Positions 9,019 to 17,622 are shown, numbered from the stretch's first letter. The stretch is 64,000 nucleotides of DNA from Myxococcus stipitatus DSM 14675 (GCF_000331735.1 NC_020126.1:9241501-9305500), one strand, 5' to 3'. Notes: generated from the sequence alone by a model not told the origin. Made by a program: numbers and translations.

Positions 9019-10122
9019 ATGAGTATCGGCACTTCGGAATCCCTTCAGCGCCTCTTCGCGCAATGGAAGCGAGAGGTCCTCGCCCAGGCTCAGCCCGAGC
9101 ACCGGGCCGAGCTGCAACGACAACTCCAGCAGCGCGAGGAGGAGCTGCTCGCGAAGGCCGCCAACGGCACCGCGGGCGCGGCGTTCTCCGACCTCATGGG
9201 CCTGGGCAAGGACGGAGCCCCGCCCTTCGAGTCCATCAGCAAGCCGGTGCTCGTCCAGGACTTCGACGAGTCCGTCATCCAGACGCAGCTCCACGCCGCC
9301 GCGGAGCTCTACTTCATCTACCAGCACGAGCGGATGAAGGTGTTCCAGGTCGCGGGCGTCCTGCTGCGCCTCTTCCACGACGGCCGCATCCGCATCCAGC
9401 GCGGCCCCGGTGCCCGAGCGCTCTACCTGATGGAGAAGCACCAGCCGCTTCGCTACAAGCCCAAGGACCGGCAGCTCGCGTACCGGCGTGCGTTCAACTA
9501 CGGCTCGCTGACCGCGCCGCGCGGCGCCGTGGTGTTCCGCAACTTCCACCGCGAGTTCATCGCCTTCACCTCCGCCATCGCGCAGTACTTCCGAGACCTC
9601 CTCATCGGCGAGGTCATCCGAGGCTCACAGGCCCTCAACGAGCGCCCCTTCGCGAGCCAGGCCACCATCCAGCGCCTGGGCGCGGACATGCGATGGCAGT
9701 TGGACCGGGCCACCTACGGCAACATCGTGGCCCTCACGGTGGAGGCCGCCGAGTACCTCAAGACCATCCTCGACGCGCTCGAGTGCGCGGACATCAAGAA
9801 GGCCTTCGACGCCAACACGAAGTGGGACGTCATCGAAGTCGTGTCCCAGCGCTACCTGGGCGGAACGGGCGAGATCTCCCAGCGCTCGAAGATGGCGGAC
9901 GCGGGGCGGCTGCTCCTCAACTTCGCCGCGGACAACCCCTTCAAGACGCGAGACTTCAGGGACTTCCAGACGGAGGTCTCCCCCTTGGGCCCCGTGGCCG
10001 AAGAGTGGATTGCCGCCTACCGGATGACCCCCAACGGCCGCAGCTTCCGAGGCGTCACGCCCACCCTGCGCACGACGCTGGGCATCCCCGGCGCGGGAGC
10101 CTCGCGAGACCTGGCCTCCTGA
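9019..10122 (+). CDS. Unknown protein with N-terminal coiled coil
   Basis: 367 residues, ATG at 9019. Residues ~8-50 form a likely coiled coil (FAQWKREVLAQAQPEHRAEL and QRQLQQREEELLAKA). The remainder is a mixed alpha/beta globular protein with no motif that I recognise; aromatic-rich stretches such as ELYFIYQHERMKVFQVAG and RRAFNYGSLTAPRG stand out. No membrane helix or signal peptide. Same strand as the rest of the cluster, 48 bases after the large helical protein and 12 bases before the DUF4438 gene, so it is probably co-transcribed. Confidence 0.72.
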   Translation: MSIGTSESLQRLFAQWKREVLAQAQPEHRAELQRQLQQREEELLAKAANGTAGAAFSDLMGLGKDGAPPFESISKPVLVQDFDESVIQTQLHAAAELYFIYQHERMKVFQVAGVLLRLFHDGRIRIQRGPGARALYLMEKHQPLRYKPKDRQLAYRRAFNYGSLTAPRGAVVFRNFHREFIAFTSAIAQYFRDLLIGEVIRGSQALNERPFASQATIQRLGADMRWQLDRATYGNIVALTVEAAEYLKTILDALECADIKKAFDANTKWDVIEVVSQRYLGGTGEISQRSKMADAGRLLLNFAADNPFKTRDFRDFQTEVSPLGPVAEEWIAAYRMTPNGRSFRGVTPTLRTTLGIPGAGASRDLAS

Positions 10123-10134
10123 CGCACGCCCGCC

Positions 10135-11091
10135 ATGGACCTCGACTTCGAGCAGCAGCCCGTCGCCAAAGCAGGAGCCAGGCCGCGAGGCGCTCCACGC
10201 ACCAACGGGGACCGGCTCGTCGCGGTGGCGGTGGCGGGCCAGGTCGCCCACCCCATCATCCGAGCCAATCCCTATCGCATGGGCCGCGACGGCGTGCCCC
10301 GGCTCCTGCCCGGCAGTGGAGGCATCGTCCTCAACCACAGGGTGGGTGACCGCGCCGTGGGGCTCGCCGGAGACCACGTGGAGGCGGGCGTCTCGCTCCA
10401 CAACAACGGGCGCGAGGTGGTGGGCCCACCGGACGGGCCCAACCGCGCGCTGATGTTCTACGCGTGCGTGGGCAACCGGGCGCGGGTCCTCAATGGCTCG
10501 GCGGTGGGCTCGGTGGGCACCGTGGTGGGGAAGCACGGAGGCATCAACCACGTCATCGTGGACTTCCCGCCTCGGGTGAAGCGCCGGCTGGCCATCGGCG
10601 ACAGGATCCAGATTGAAGCACACGGCCAGGGGCTCACCCTGCCCGGTCACCCCACGCTCCACGCGCTCAATCTCTCCCCGCGCCTCCTGCGGCGCTGGGG
10701 CGTGAGGACCGAGGGGACGCGGCTGCACGTCCCCATCACCCACTTCGTCCCCGCGCGCGTCATGGGCTCCGGCTTCGGTCGCTCCGAGGGCGTGCTGGGT
10801 GACCTGGACATCCAGCTGTCGGATGCGCGCGTGCGCCGCCGCTACCGACTGGACACCCTGCGGCTGGGAGACCTCGTCGCCATCTGCGCGCTGGACTACC
10901 GCTTCGGCCCCTCCGCGCGACCCGGCTCGGTGACGGTGGGCGTGGTGGTGCACTCGGACAGCCGCATCGCGGGACATGGGCCCGGTGTGACGCCGCTGCT
11001 GATGGGGCCCGTCGCGAACTTCCACCTCGTCCGCGAGCCCCGCGCGAACCTCGCGTGGGTGCTGGGACTGAGGCGTCGCCCCGGCGTCTGA
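10135..11091 (+). CDS. DUF4438 family protein
   Basis: 318 residues matching the DUF4438 family as I know it. Landmarks are an N-terminal VAGQVAHPIIRANPYRMG, the segments RLLPGSGGIVLNHRVGD and GLAGDHVEAGVSL, then SVGTVVGKHGGINHVIVDF, LHVPITHFVPARVMGSGFG, and the C-terminal signature VGVVVHSDSRIAGHGPGVT. Structures of thermophile members exist but no reaction is established. Conserved His/Asp/Gly patches suggest an enzyme or metal/ligand binder. Finding this widely distributed single-copy family as the last gene of a cluster with acidic-repeat proteins and a metalloprotease is unusual. Its 3' end is nine bases from the convergent LuxR gene. Confidence 0.82.
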   Translation: MDLDFEQQPVAKAGARPRGAPRTNGDRLVAVAVAGQVAHPIIRANPYRMGRDGVPRLLPGSGGIVLNHRVGDRAVGLAGDHVEAGVSLHNNGREVVGPPDGPNRALMFYACVGNRARVLNGSAVGSVGTVVGKHGGINHVIVDFPPRVKRRLAIGDRIQIEAHGQGLTLPGHPTLHALNLSPRLLRRWGVRTEGTRLHVPITHFVPARVMGSGFGRSEGVLGDLDIQLSDARVRRRYRLDTLRLGDLVAICALDYRFGPSARPGSVTVGVVVHSDSRIAGHGPGVTPLLMGPVANFHLVREPRANLAWVLGLRRRPGV

Positions 11092-11099
11092 CGACGCCC

Positions 11100-11489
11100 T
11101 CAGTCCGCCGAGGCCCCGAAGCAGCGCGACACCATCGCCGCGCGCGTGTCCACGCCCAGCTTGGCGAAGATGCGCCGCAGGTGCGCGGAGACGGTCCACG
11201 AGCTGATGGACAGCTCGGTGGCGATCTCCTTGTTCACCCGTCCCGCCGCCACCAGCGCAACGACCTGGAGCTCGCGCGTGGTGAGCAGGCCGCTGCCCGT
11301 GAAGGACGCGGGGAGCTCCTTCACGGGCGCGGGGACAGGGGCCGGCACCTCACCATCCGAGGGCACGGGCACCAGCTGATAGCGGCGACCGTCGAGGATG
11401 AGCTCGGCGGAGGGGCCCACCACGCCATCGAGCGATGGCGTCGGCAGGACGAGCAGCACGTGGCTTCCAGGAGGCAGCGGTCGTGACAT
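11100..11489 (-). CDS. Small LuxR-type HTH regulator
   Basis: 129 residues from the ATG at 11489; upstream in-frame sequence is Cys/Arg-rich and lies over the end of the preceding gene. Residues ~1-50 form a short domain (VLLVLPTPSLDGVVG, LILDGRRYQLVPV), followed by a Pro-rich linker and a C-terminal LuxR helix-turn-helix (LTTRELQVVALVAAGRVNKE, then SISSWTVSAHLRRIFAKLGV). It lacks the usual receiver or autoinducer domain. It converges on the DUF4438 gene and follows the 11506-12570 gene by 16 bases on the same strand. A role in controlling the neighbouring unknown cluster is likely but unproven. Confidence 0.85.
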   Translation of the reverse strand: MSRPLPPGSHVLLVLPTPSLDGVVGPSAELILDGRRYQLVPVPSDGEVPAPVPAPVKELPASFTGSGLLTTRELQVVALVAAGRVNKEIATELSISSWTVSAHLRRIFAKLGVDTRAAMVSRCFGASAD

Positions 11490-11505
11490 GGCGAACCTCG
11501 AGCAG

Positions 11506-12570
11506 CTACCGCGCGGACACCCCATCCAGCTCGGGCGAGGACACGATGCGCCGGACCTCCCCCGCCTCCCGCGGATGCCCCGAGGACCGCAGCGCGCTGG
11601 CGAAGCGCAGCCCCGCGCGCTGGGTGCCACCGGCCGCGCCCGCCTCTTCGCGCAGGAGCGCGTCGAACCGCGAGACACCGCGACGTCCCCACCTCAGCTC
11701 CGCGTGCCACCGCAGGGCGAACACCCGCGGCGAGTCCTCTCCCGTGAGCGACAGCGATTGCTCGACCAGACACGCGACCTGCCCCAGCCGCGCCCCCTTC
11801 TCCCGGCCCGCACGCACCAGCGCCGCGAACAACCTCGGGTCCTCGCTCAGCAGCGCGAGCGCCTGGCGCCCCTGCACCCACTGCCCCGTCGTCGCATCCA
11901 CGACAGCCAACGCGGGCGACTCAGGGCTTTCACCTACGACCCTGATTCCCAAGGTTCCGAGCCGCGCCTCGAACGTCGCGGGCTCCAGCCGCTTCCAGCG
12001 CGCCAGGGCATTCACGAGTGCATCACCAGAGAAAGACCACACCCCCCAGCAGGGCCCCGCGCTCGCCGCGTCGAAGGGCGCGCCGAACCACGCGAGCACG
12101 AACTCCAGGCCCTGTGCGCTCGCCGCGCTCACGCCCAGACGGCCCCACTCCTCGCGCGAAAGCGCACACGGCCCTCGCACCGCCACGGTGCCTCGATGCA
12201 CCCACTGCCCCTGCTCGCGCGCCAGCAACACGTGAGCGCCGTCCTCGGGGAAGAGCACCCCCATGCCGTGGACGCGCAGCCGCGCACGCGCCGAGCGCAC
12301 CTCGTCCGCCGTGGTGGGCGCTCGCTCCTGGACGTTCTCACGCGGCTCGCTCGCCGGAGCGGAATGCTCCGTTGCAGGTGGAGGCTCGTCGAACAGCGGA
12401 GGCTGCTCGGGCACGATGTGATTGGGCGGAGCGGAAGGTGACTCGGGGCTCTTGTCGGACCAGGGGCCACCTCGCTCCAGGTCCGAGACCCATCGGTCGA
12501 GGAGCGCCTCGAGACCTTCGGTGGACACAGGGGGACGCGAACCCTTGCGCTCGGAGTCGTGCACTGACAC
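11506..12570 (-). CDS. Unknown protein, partner of the small LuxR regulator
   Basis: 354 residues if started at the GTG at 12570, which has GGAGG six bases upstream; a GTG at 12585 is also possible. The first ~85 residues are Pro/Ser/Glu-rich and probably disordered. The rest is globular, with a Trp-rich centre (GPCWGVWSFSGDALVNALAR, then W-K-R). That centre is faintly reminiscent of lysozyme-like domains used by peptidoglycan-active proteins, but I see no certain catalytic residue and no signal peptide. It is most likely co-transcribed with the LuxR gene and may be its sensor or effector. Function unassigned. Confidence 0.7.
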   Translation of the reverse strand: MSVHDSERKGSRPPVSTEGLEALLDRWVSDLERGGPWSDKSPESPSAPPNHIVPEQPPLFDEPPPATEHSAPASEPRENVQERAPTTADEVRSARARLRVHGMGVLFPEDGAHVLLAREQGQWVHRGTVAVRGPCALSREEWGRLGVSAASAQGLEFVLAWFGAPFDAASAGPCWGVWSFSGDALVNALARWKRLEPATFEARLGTLGIRVVGESPESPALAVVDATTGQWVQGRQALALLSEDPRLFAALVRAGREKGARLGQVACLVEQSLSLTGEDSPRVFALRWHAELRWGRRGVSRFDALLREEAGAAGGTQRAGLRFASALRSSGHPREAGEVRRIVSSPELDGVSAR

Positions 12571-12663
12571 GGAGGACCTCCACACCCAAGAGGGGAACGT
12601 CTGTCGAACGTAGGGGGGCCTCCGTGATTCGCATCCTGCCCACGAGCAGGACGGCAGTGCGTG

Positions 12664-14046
12664 TTACCGCACCCGCTCGATCTTGTGCTTGCGTCCCTTG
12701 ATGCGGCCCTCACTCAAGCGCTGGAAGGCCACGCGCACCACGCGCCGCGCGACGGCGACGTAGGAGATGTGGTCCTGGATTTCAATCTTGCCCACGTCCG
12801 TCGCGGCGAAGCCTCCGGCCTCACCCGTCAGCGCGCCGAGGATGTCTCCAGGCCGCATCTTGTCCTTGCGACCCGCGGAGATGTAGAGCGTCTCCCACTC
12901 GGAGCCCAGCGCCCCGGCCTTCGCGACCGTCGCCTCCAGCGCCGCCGCGTCGCCCGCCTCCAGCTTCACGCCGAGCGCCTGCTCTATCTCCTCCACCTTG
13001 CGCTCATCGCGCGGCGTCACCAGCGAGATGGCCAGGCCCGTGCGCCCCGCGCGGCCCGTGCGCCCGATGCGATGCACATAGGGCTCCGGCTGGAAGGGCA
13101 TGTCGAAGTTGATGACGGCGTCGAGCGCCTCCACGTCGATGCCTCGTCCCGCCACGTCCGTGGCCACGAGCACGCGGGTGCTGAGGTTGCGGAACTTCGC
13201 CATGACGCGGTCCCGCTCGAACTGCTCCAGGTCGCCTTGGAGTCCGTCCACGCTGACGCCGCCGTCGGAGAGCGCCTTCGTCAACTCCTGCACTGTTGCC
13301 TTGTGATTGCAGAAGACGATGGCGGAGGCGGGCAGGTGGTGGCGGAGGACCTTGAGCAGCACCGCGGACTTGTCCTCGGGCGCGGCGTCGTAGCGGACCT
13401 GGCGGATGGGCGGCGCGGCCTCGGTGTCCTCCACCGTCACGCGCACGGGGTCCTTCTGGAACGTGCGGCTCAGGGCCGCGATGTCCGGCGGGAAGGTCGC
13501 GGAGAAGAGCACTGTCTGCCGGCGCGAAGGCATCGCCCCGAGGATGTGCTCCATGTCCTCGCGGAAGCCCATGTCGAGCATCCGGTCCGCCTCGTCCAGC
13601 ACCACCGTGGCCAGCCGCTTCGTCTCCAGCGCGTCGCGCCCCAGCACGTCCATCACCCGGCCAGGGGTCCCCACCGCGATGTGCGCGCCCTTCTCCAGCG
13701 CGTCGAGCTGCGGGCGGATGGGCTGGCCTCCCGCGAGCACCAACACCTGGAGCCCCGGCATCCGCCGGCCCAGCTTGCGAATCTCTCCGGCGACCTGCGC
13801 GCACAGCTCGCGCGTGGGGCAGAGCACCAGGGACTGGACGCGCCGGTCCTGGAGCTGGACCTTGAGCAGCAGGGGCAACGCGAACGCGGCCGTCTTGCCG
13901 CTGCCGGTGCGCGCCTGGCCGACCAGGTCCTTGCCCTGGAGGAGGACGGGGATGCTCTGCGCCTGGATGGGCGTGGCGGTCTGGAAGCCCAGCTCCCCCA
14001 GGACCTGGAGCAACGGGGGAGACAGCGAGAGCGCGGCGAAATCCAT
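12664..14046 (-). CDS. dbpA: ATP-dependent RNA helicase DbpA
   Basis: 460-residue DEAD-box helicase. Visible motifs are the Q motif (GFQTATPIQAQSIP), Walker A (ARTGSGKT), PTRELCAQ, TPGRVMDVL, DEAD in VVLDEADRMLD, SATF, VLVATDVAGRGIDV and HRIGRTGRAGR. The C-terminal ~75 residues (TLYISAGRKDKMRPGDILGA through VAVARRVVRVAFQRL) are the DbpA RNA-binding domain, which in characterised homologues recognises 23S rRNA hairpin 92 and directs 50S subunit assembly. The length is normal for the family. ATG start at 14046. It is a stand-alone gene by its spacing to both neighbours. Confidence 0.95.
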   Translation of the reverse strand: MDFAALSLSPPLLQVLGELGFQTATPIQAQSIPVLLQGKDLVGQARTGSGKTAAFALPLLLKVQLQDRRVQSLVLCPTRELCAQVAGEIRKLGRRMPGLQVLVLAGGQPIRPQLDALEKGAHIAVGTPGRVMDVLGRDALETKRLATVVLDEADRMLDMGFREDMEHILGAMPSRRQTVLFSATFPPDIAALSRTFQKDPVRVTVEDTEAAPPIRQVRYDAAPEDKSAVLLKVLRHHLPASAIVFCNHKATVQELTKALSDGGVSVDGLQGDLEQFERDRVMAKFRNLSTRVLVATDVAGRGIDVEALDAVINFDMPFQPEPYVHRIGRTGRAGRTGLAISLVTPRDERKVEEIEQALGVKLEAGDAAALEATVAKAGALGSEWETLYISAGRKDKMRPGDILGALTGEAGGFAATDVGKIEIQDHISYVAVARRVVRVAFQRLSEGRIKGRKHKIERVR

Positions 14047-14136
14047 CAGGGCCTCGATTGAGCGGAGGCGCGGAAGGTGCCTCGGAATCCGGGCGCCCTT
14101 GTAGCAGCCGTCCGGGGAGGCACAAGCCCCCGCCTG

Positions 14137-14520
14137 TCAATGCAGCGTGGGACGGCGACGGGTCGAGCGCAGGCTTCGTTCCAGGTAGCCCTTCAAGACG
14201 ACGGCGCTGTTGTGGGCTTCATCTCGCGCGCTGTACAGCAGCGTCACGTCGCCTTCGCGGGCGGCCTCCAGGAGGGGCGCCAGGGCCTCGCGGTGGTCTC
14301 CCAGCTCGCGGGTGTAGCGACGCTGGAACTCCGGCCAGCGCTCGGGGTCATGGCCATACCACTTGCGCAGCTCGGTGCTGGGGGCCACGTCCTTGAGCCA
14401 GCCATCCATCTTCAAGAGCGTCTTCTTGACGCCGCGAGGCCACAGCCGCTCCACGAGGAAGCGCGTGCCCTCCGAGTCCCCGGGCTCCAGGTGGTGATAG
14501 ACGCGCTCGATTTGAATCAT
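14137..14520 (-). CDS. DUF488 family protein
   Basis: 127 residues. Family landmarks are IERVYHHLEP near the start, FLVERLWPRGVKK, the Trp/Tyr pair in LRKWYGHDPERWPEF, and VTLLYSARDEAHNSAVVLKG near the C-terminus. DUF488 proteins of this YeaO-like type are small cytoplasmic proteins of unknown role. The ATG start gives the usual family length. It lies between dbpA and a hairpin-bearing intergenic region, with no obvious functional partner. Confidence 0.88.
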   Translation of the reverse strand: MIQIERVYHHLEPGDSEGTRFLVERLWPRGVKKTLLKMDGWLKDVAPSTELRKWYGHDPERWPEFQRRYTRELGDHREALAPLLEAAREGDVTLLYSARDEAHNSAVVLKGYLERSLRSTRRRPTLH

Positions 14521-14623
14521 CGCCCGAAGCTCCCTGGGTGAGTGGGCGGCCGGGCGCCTGTCCTGGCGCGATGCCGCCGCGGGTTCGCCTCAACGTAGGG
14601 ATGCGAGGTGGGGGCTCGCGAGT

Positions 14624-14643
14624 CCTCCCTGGGAACAGGGAGG
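14624..14643. other. Perfect hairpin upstream of nagZ
   Basis: CCTCCCTG-GGAA-CAGGGAGG: an 8-bp stem closed by a GNRA-type tetraloop, in the 244-bp region between the divergent DUF488 and nagZ genes. There is no T-run on either side. It may be a leader structure or regulator site; no other signal is visible in this region. Confidence 0.4.
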
Positions 14644-14764
14644 CCAGGGCCTGGATGGCGCCCAGAAGACAGGTGCCCCCGGGTGGTGACGAGCAGGCGA
14701 CGCCCGGTGGATGTGGTCAGAGAACTCCGTCCAGTCCGGCCCCAGGTTCTGCGAGACTGCGCCC

Positions 14765-15871
14765 GTGACCACCTCCGCCCTCTACCGTGACTGCGCCCGC
14801 CTCTTCATGGTGGGCTTTCCTGGGACTCGCATCGACGCCGACTTCGCGGCGCTGATGGATGACGGCATCTATGGCGCCATCCTCTTCAAGCGCAACGTGG
14901 GGACGGCCCAGGAGACCGCCGCGCTGTGCCGGGAGGTGAAGACGCGTGCGGGCCGGCCCTTCATCCTCTCGGTGGACCAGGAGGGTGGACGGGTGGCTCG
15001 GCTGCGCGGCGCGCCCTTCACGACGCTGCCGTCCATGCGCGAGCTGGGACAGCGCGGTGATGTCCAGCACCTGGAGCGCGTGGGGCGGCTGCTCGCGCAC
15101 GAGCTGCGCGCGGTGGGCTTCGATTGGGACTTCGCGCCGGTGCTGGATGTGGACACCAATCCCGCCAACCCGGTGATTGGAGACCGGAGCCCCAGCCGCG
15201 AGGCGCACGAGGTGGCACGCCTGGGTGTGGCGCTCGCGCGAGGGCTGGAGGCGGGTGGGGTCGCGTCCTGCGGCAAGCACTTCCCGGGGCATGGGGATAC
15301 GACGACGGACAGCCACCTGACGCTGCCTCGGCTGACGCATGACCTGGAGCGGCTGCGGCAGGTGGAGCTGGTGCCCTTCCGGGCGTTCGCCCAGGCGCGG
15401 CTGGCGTCGGTGATGACGGCGCACGTGATGTTCGACGCGCTGGACAAGGACGTGCCCGCGACGATGAGCGAGCGCGTGCTGGCGCGGGTGCTGCGCGAGG
15501 AGCTGGGGTTCGACGGCGTGCTGGTGAGTGATGACCTGGAGATGAAGGCCATCGCGGACCACTACACGGTGGAGGAGGCGGCGGTGCGCGGCACGCTGGC
15601 GGGCGTGGACCTGTTCCTCGTGTGCCACCACGCGGACGTGCAGCGTCGCGCCATCGAGGCGGTGGTGAAGGCGGTGGAGTCCGGCCGCATCCCGCGCGAG
15701 CGCATCCAGGAGGCGCACCGCAGGCTCGAGGTGCTCTCGGCGCGCTTCGCGCATCCCGCGGAGGACCGCCTCGCGACGCTGGGGAGCGCGGAGCACCAGG
15801 AGCTCGCCAAGGGGCTCGACAGCGCGTTCGTGGGCAAGGACCCGACCGAGGTCATGGTCGCGGCTCGCTGA
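14765..15871 (+). CDS. nagZ: Beta-N-acetylhexosaminidase, GH3 (NagZ-like)
   Basis: 368 residues from the GTG at 14765; an ATG at 14711 would add an atypical 18-residue extension. Characteristic GH3/NagZ motifs are LFMVGFPGTRID at the N-terminus, FILSVDQEGGRVARL, FDWDFAPVLDVDTNP, the catalytic-loop motif KHFPGHGDTTTDSH with the acid/base His-Asp, and VLVSDDLEMKAIADH with the nucleophile Asp. There is no signal peptide, so it is cytoplasmic. In characterised bacteria NagZ releases GlcNAc from GlcNAc-anhydroMurNAc muropeptides during wall recycling. That complements the MurQ and PTS genes near the right edge, although it is not linked to them. Confidence 0.92.
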   Translation: MTTSALYRDCARLFMVGFPGTRIDADFAALMDDGIYGAILFKRNVGTAQETAALCREVKTRAGRPFILSVDQEGGRVARLRGAPFTTLPSMRELGQRGDVQHLERVGRLLAHELRAVGFDWDFAPVLDVDTNPANPVIGDRSPSREAHEVARLGVALARGLEAGGVASCGKHFPGHGDTTTDSHLTLPRLTHDLERLRQVELVPFRAFAQARLASVMTAHVMFDALDKDVPATMSERVLARVLREELGFDGVLVSDDLEMKAIADHYTVEEAAVRGTLAGVDLFLVCHHADVQRRAIEAVVKAVESGRIPRERIQEAHRRLEVLSARFAHPAEDRLATLGSAEHQELAKGLDSAFVGKDPTEVMVAAR

Positions 15872-15927
15872 CCCACGATGCGTCACCGCTCGAGGGGCCC
15901 CCGCACGAGGGGCCACCCCGGGTGGAG

Positions 15928-16338
15928 TCAGTGCTTCGGTCCTGGGTTGTCTTTCTTGGAGGGCTTCGGCTGCCCTTGCGCGGGCTGGGTGTCCTGGGCC
16001 TGCGCCTGTTCCTTTTTCTGGAACTCGCGGATGGCATCCGGGTCACCCGCGGCGATGCCGGGCTCCACGCGAGGCGGGACGTTGTCCACGGCGGTGGGCG
16101 GCAGGTTCTCGCCGACGCGGTCCTGCACGGGAGCGATGTGTGGCTTGCCCGAGCCGCCCGTCCCCGGGCCGAAGCTGCTCAAGGGCTGGGCGTCATTGGC
16201 GATGCCCTGGTAGGGGCCCCCCGCCTTGGGGACTTCCTCGCGCCACCGGGCCTTCTCGCGCTGACACGCGGTGCCCAGCAGAGAGGCGATGACGAGCGCA
16301 CCGGGCAGGAGCCAGCGGCGCATGTTTCCCTGGTTCAT
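15928..16338 (-). CDS. Hypothetical lipoprotein
   Basis: 136 residues from the ATG at 16338, which has GGAGGG seven bases upstream. Type II signal peptide: MNQGNMRRWLLPGALVIASL followed by LGTAC, lipidation at Cys24. The mature part is hydrophilic and probably disordered, ending in a Gln/Pro/Lys-rich stretch. No recognised domain. It lies ~100 bases downstream of another small lipoprotein on the same strand and may share its transcript. The 3' end converges on nagZ. Confidence 0.75.
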   Translation of the reverse strand: MNQGNMRRWLLPGALVIASLLGTACQREKARWREEVPKAGGPYQGIANDAQPLSSFGPGTGGSGKPHIAPVQDRVGENLPPTAVDNVPPRVEPGIAAGDPDAIREFQKKEQAQAQDTQPAQGQPKPSKKDNPGPKH

Positions 16339-16436
16339 GTTCCATCCCTCCGGCGAGCCTGGTGGCTCCAGAGGGATGGATACCCATGCTGCCCCGTGGG
16401 TGACGGCGGGCGAGCCGCCGGCCACCTGGCGGGTGC

Positions 16437-16931
16437 CTAGCGGCGCAGGCGAGGGTTGCGGTCCTGCCAACCCAGCGGGCGATAGCCTCGGCTGTGGTCG
16501 TAGTCCGTGCTGCTGACGTTCGCGGCCCCATCCTCACCGCCCAGGCCCTGGGCCGAGGGAGAGTAGGCGGCGGTCCCCGAGAGGGAGTTCCGGTGCGCCA
16601 TCATGTGGCCCTTGTCGTCCGCGATGGACTTGCCCTGCTGACCATCCAGCTTGGTGGTGCGGGGGTCGATGCTGGAGCCGATCTCCTTGATGGTGCCGTT
16701 GTGGCCGCGGTCGGCGGTCATCAGGTTCGGCGGGGACTTCTCCGGGTGGACATTGCCTTCCATGTCCAGCAGGGCCTCCGGCTGGGTGCCGCGCTGGGCG
16801 AAGACGCCCCCGCGACTCTCGTTCGGCTGCTTGCCACCCGACTCGGGGAGCCCACCACAGCCCACCGTCGACAGAGCCCCGACCGTCAGCGCCGCCACCA
16901 GACTCCACCGCCGAAGATTCCGCTCGCGCAT
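16437..16931 (-). CDS. Hypothetical lipoprotein
   Basis: 164 residues from the ATG at 16931. N-terminal signal RERNLRRWSLVAALTVGAL with lipobox LSTVGC. The mature protein is polar and Gly/Asn/Asp-rich without recognisable domains; it ends in an Arg-rich segment (RGYRPLGWQDRNPRLRR). It is the first of two consecutive small lipoprotein genes; the gap to the second is 98 bases. No function can be assigned. Confidence 0.72.
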   Translation of the reverse strand: MRERNLRRWSLVAALTVGALSTVGCGGLPESGGKQPNESRGGVFAQRGTQPEALLDMEGNVHPEKSPPNLMTADRGHNGTIKEIGSSIDPRTTKLDGQQGKSIADDKGHMMAHRNSLSGTAAYSPSAQGLGGEDGAANVSSTDYDHSRGYRPLGWQDRNPRLRR

Positions 16932-17299
16932 ATCCACTCCATTTGATTCGGGTCCGTGCCTTCCCGCCTCCCTGAAGAGTGGGCACACAGGTGTCCAAAC
17001 TCACGGGGCGGGTCACCCGGCGGCCCATCCGTCCGCCTGCTCAGTTAACCCTCTGAAGGGCTCGCGAACAGCACTCGATGTGAGCACCAGCGACCCAAGC
17101 TTCTTCACCGCAGAAGCCTACTTCCTCGATAGGGCTCGACTTCACTCGAGGAACGAATGACCACGGCCCGAACGTGTAGAAATTGACCGAAGGGGCCCGG
17201 CTCACGGACACACCGAGCAGCTCGGGTCACGTGACTCGCGGGCCGACCCGAGCACGTCCGGTGTCTCCAAACCCAGACATGCGAGGCCTGTCGCGCCGA
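16932..17299. other. Non-coding stretch upstream of repeat array
   Basis: No convincing gene. It contains an inverted repeat, TTCCTCGA (17122-17129) and TCGAGGAA (17146-17153) with 16 bases between, which could be a weak hairpin or regulator site. Otherwise I see nothing in it. Confidence 0.4.
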
Positions 17300-17590
17300 G
17301 CGCCGAGGGTGCACCACGCAATTCCTCGAGCACCGACGGCCCTCGGACAATTCGGCGAGCCCCGCGGGCGCACAACGCAAGTCCTCGAGCACCGACGGGA
17401 CAACGCCCTTCGCCGAGCGCCGAGGGCGAACAGCGCAGCTCCGCGAGCACCGACGGGACAACGCCCTGCGCCGAGGGCAAACAGCGCAGCTCCGCGAGCA
17501 CCGACGGGACAACTCCCTTCGCCGAGCACCGAGGGCGAACAGCGCAGCTCCGCGAGCACCGAGGGTGCACAGCACGTCTCCGCTGCGCCC
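17300..17590. repeat. Tandem ~58-bp repeat array
   Basis: Five head-to-tail copies recognised by the core GAGCACCGACGG, starting at 17328, 17387, 17445, 17496 and 17554: periods of 59, 58, 51 and 58. The best-conserved part is CGCAGCTCCGCGAGCACCGA. Each full unit also carries AGGGCG and CGCCCT, which can pair. Copies differ by a few substitutions and one deletion. The array begins to decay at the left end. It sits directly after the 3' end of the minus-strand peroxiredoxin gene. No gene in it is convincing, although the repeat stays open in some frames. Confidence 0.85.
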
Positions 17591-17622
17591 CCTCGGGCGT
17601 AACAACAACAGACGCGGTGGCG

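Noticed and set aside
17300-17590. Repeat array as a CRISPR
   Set aside because: The units are contiguous ~58-bp repeats with no unique spacers, and no cas genes are near.
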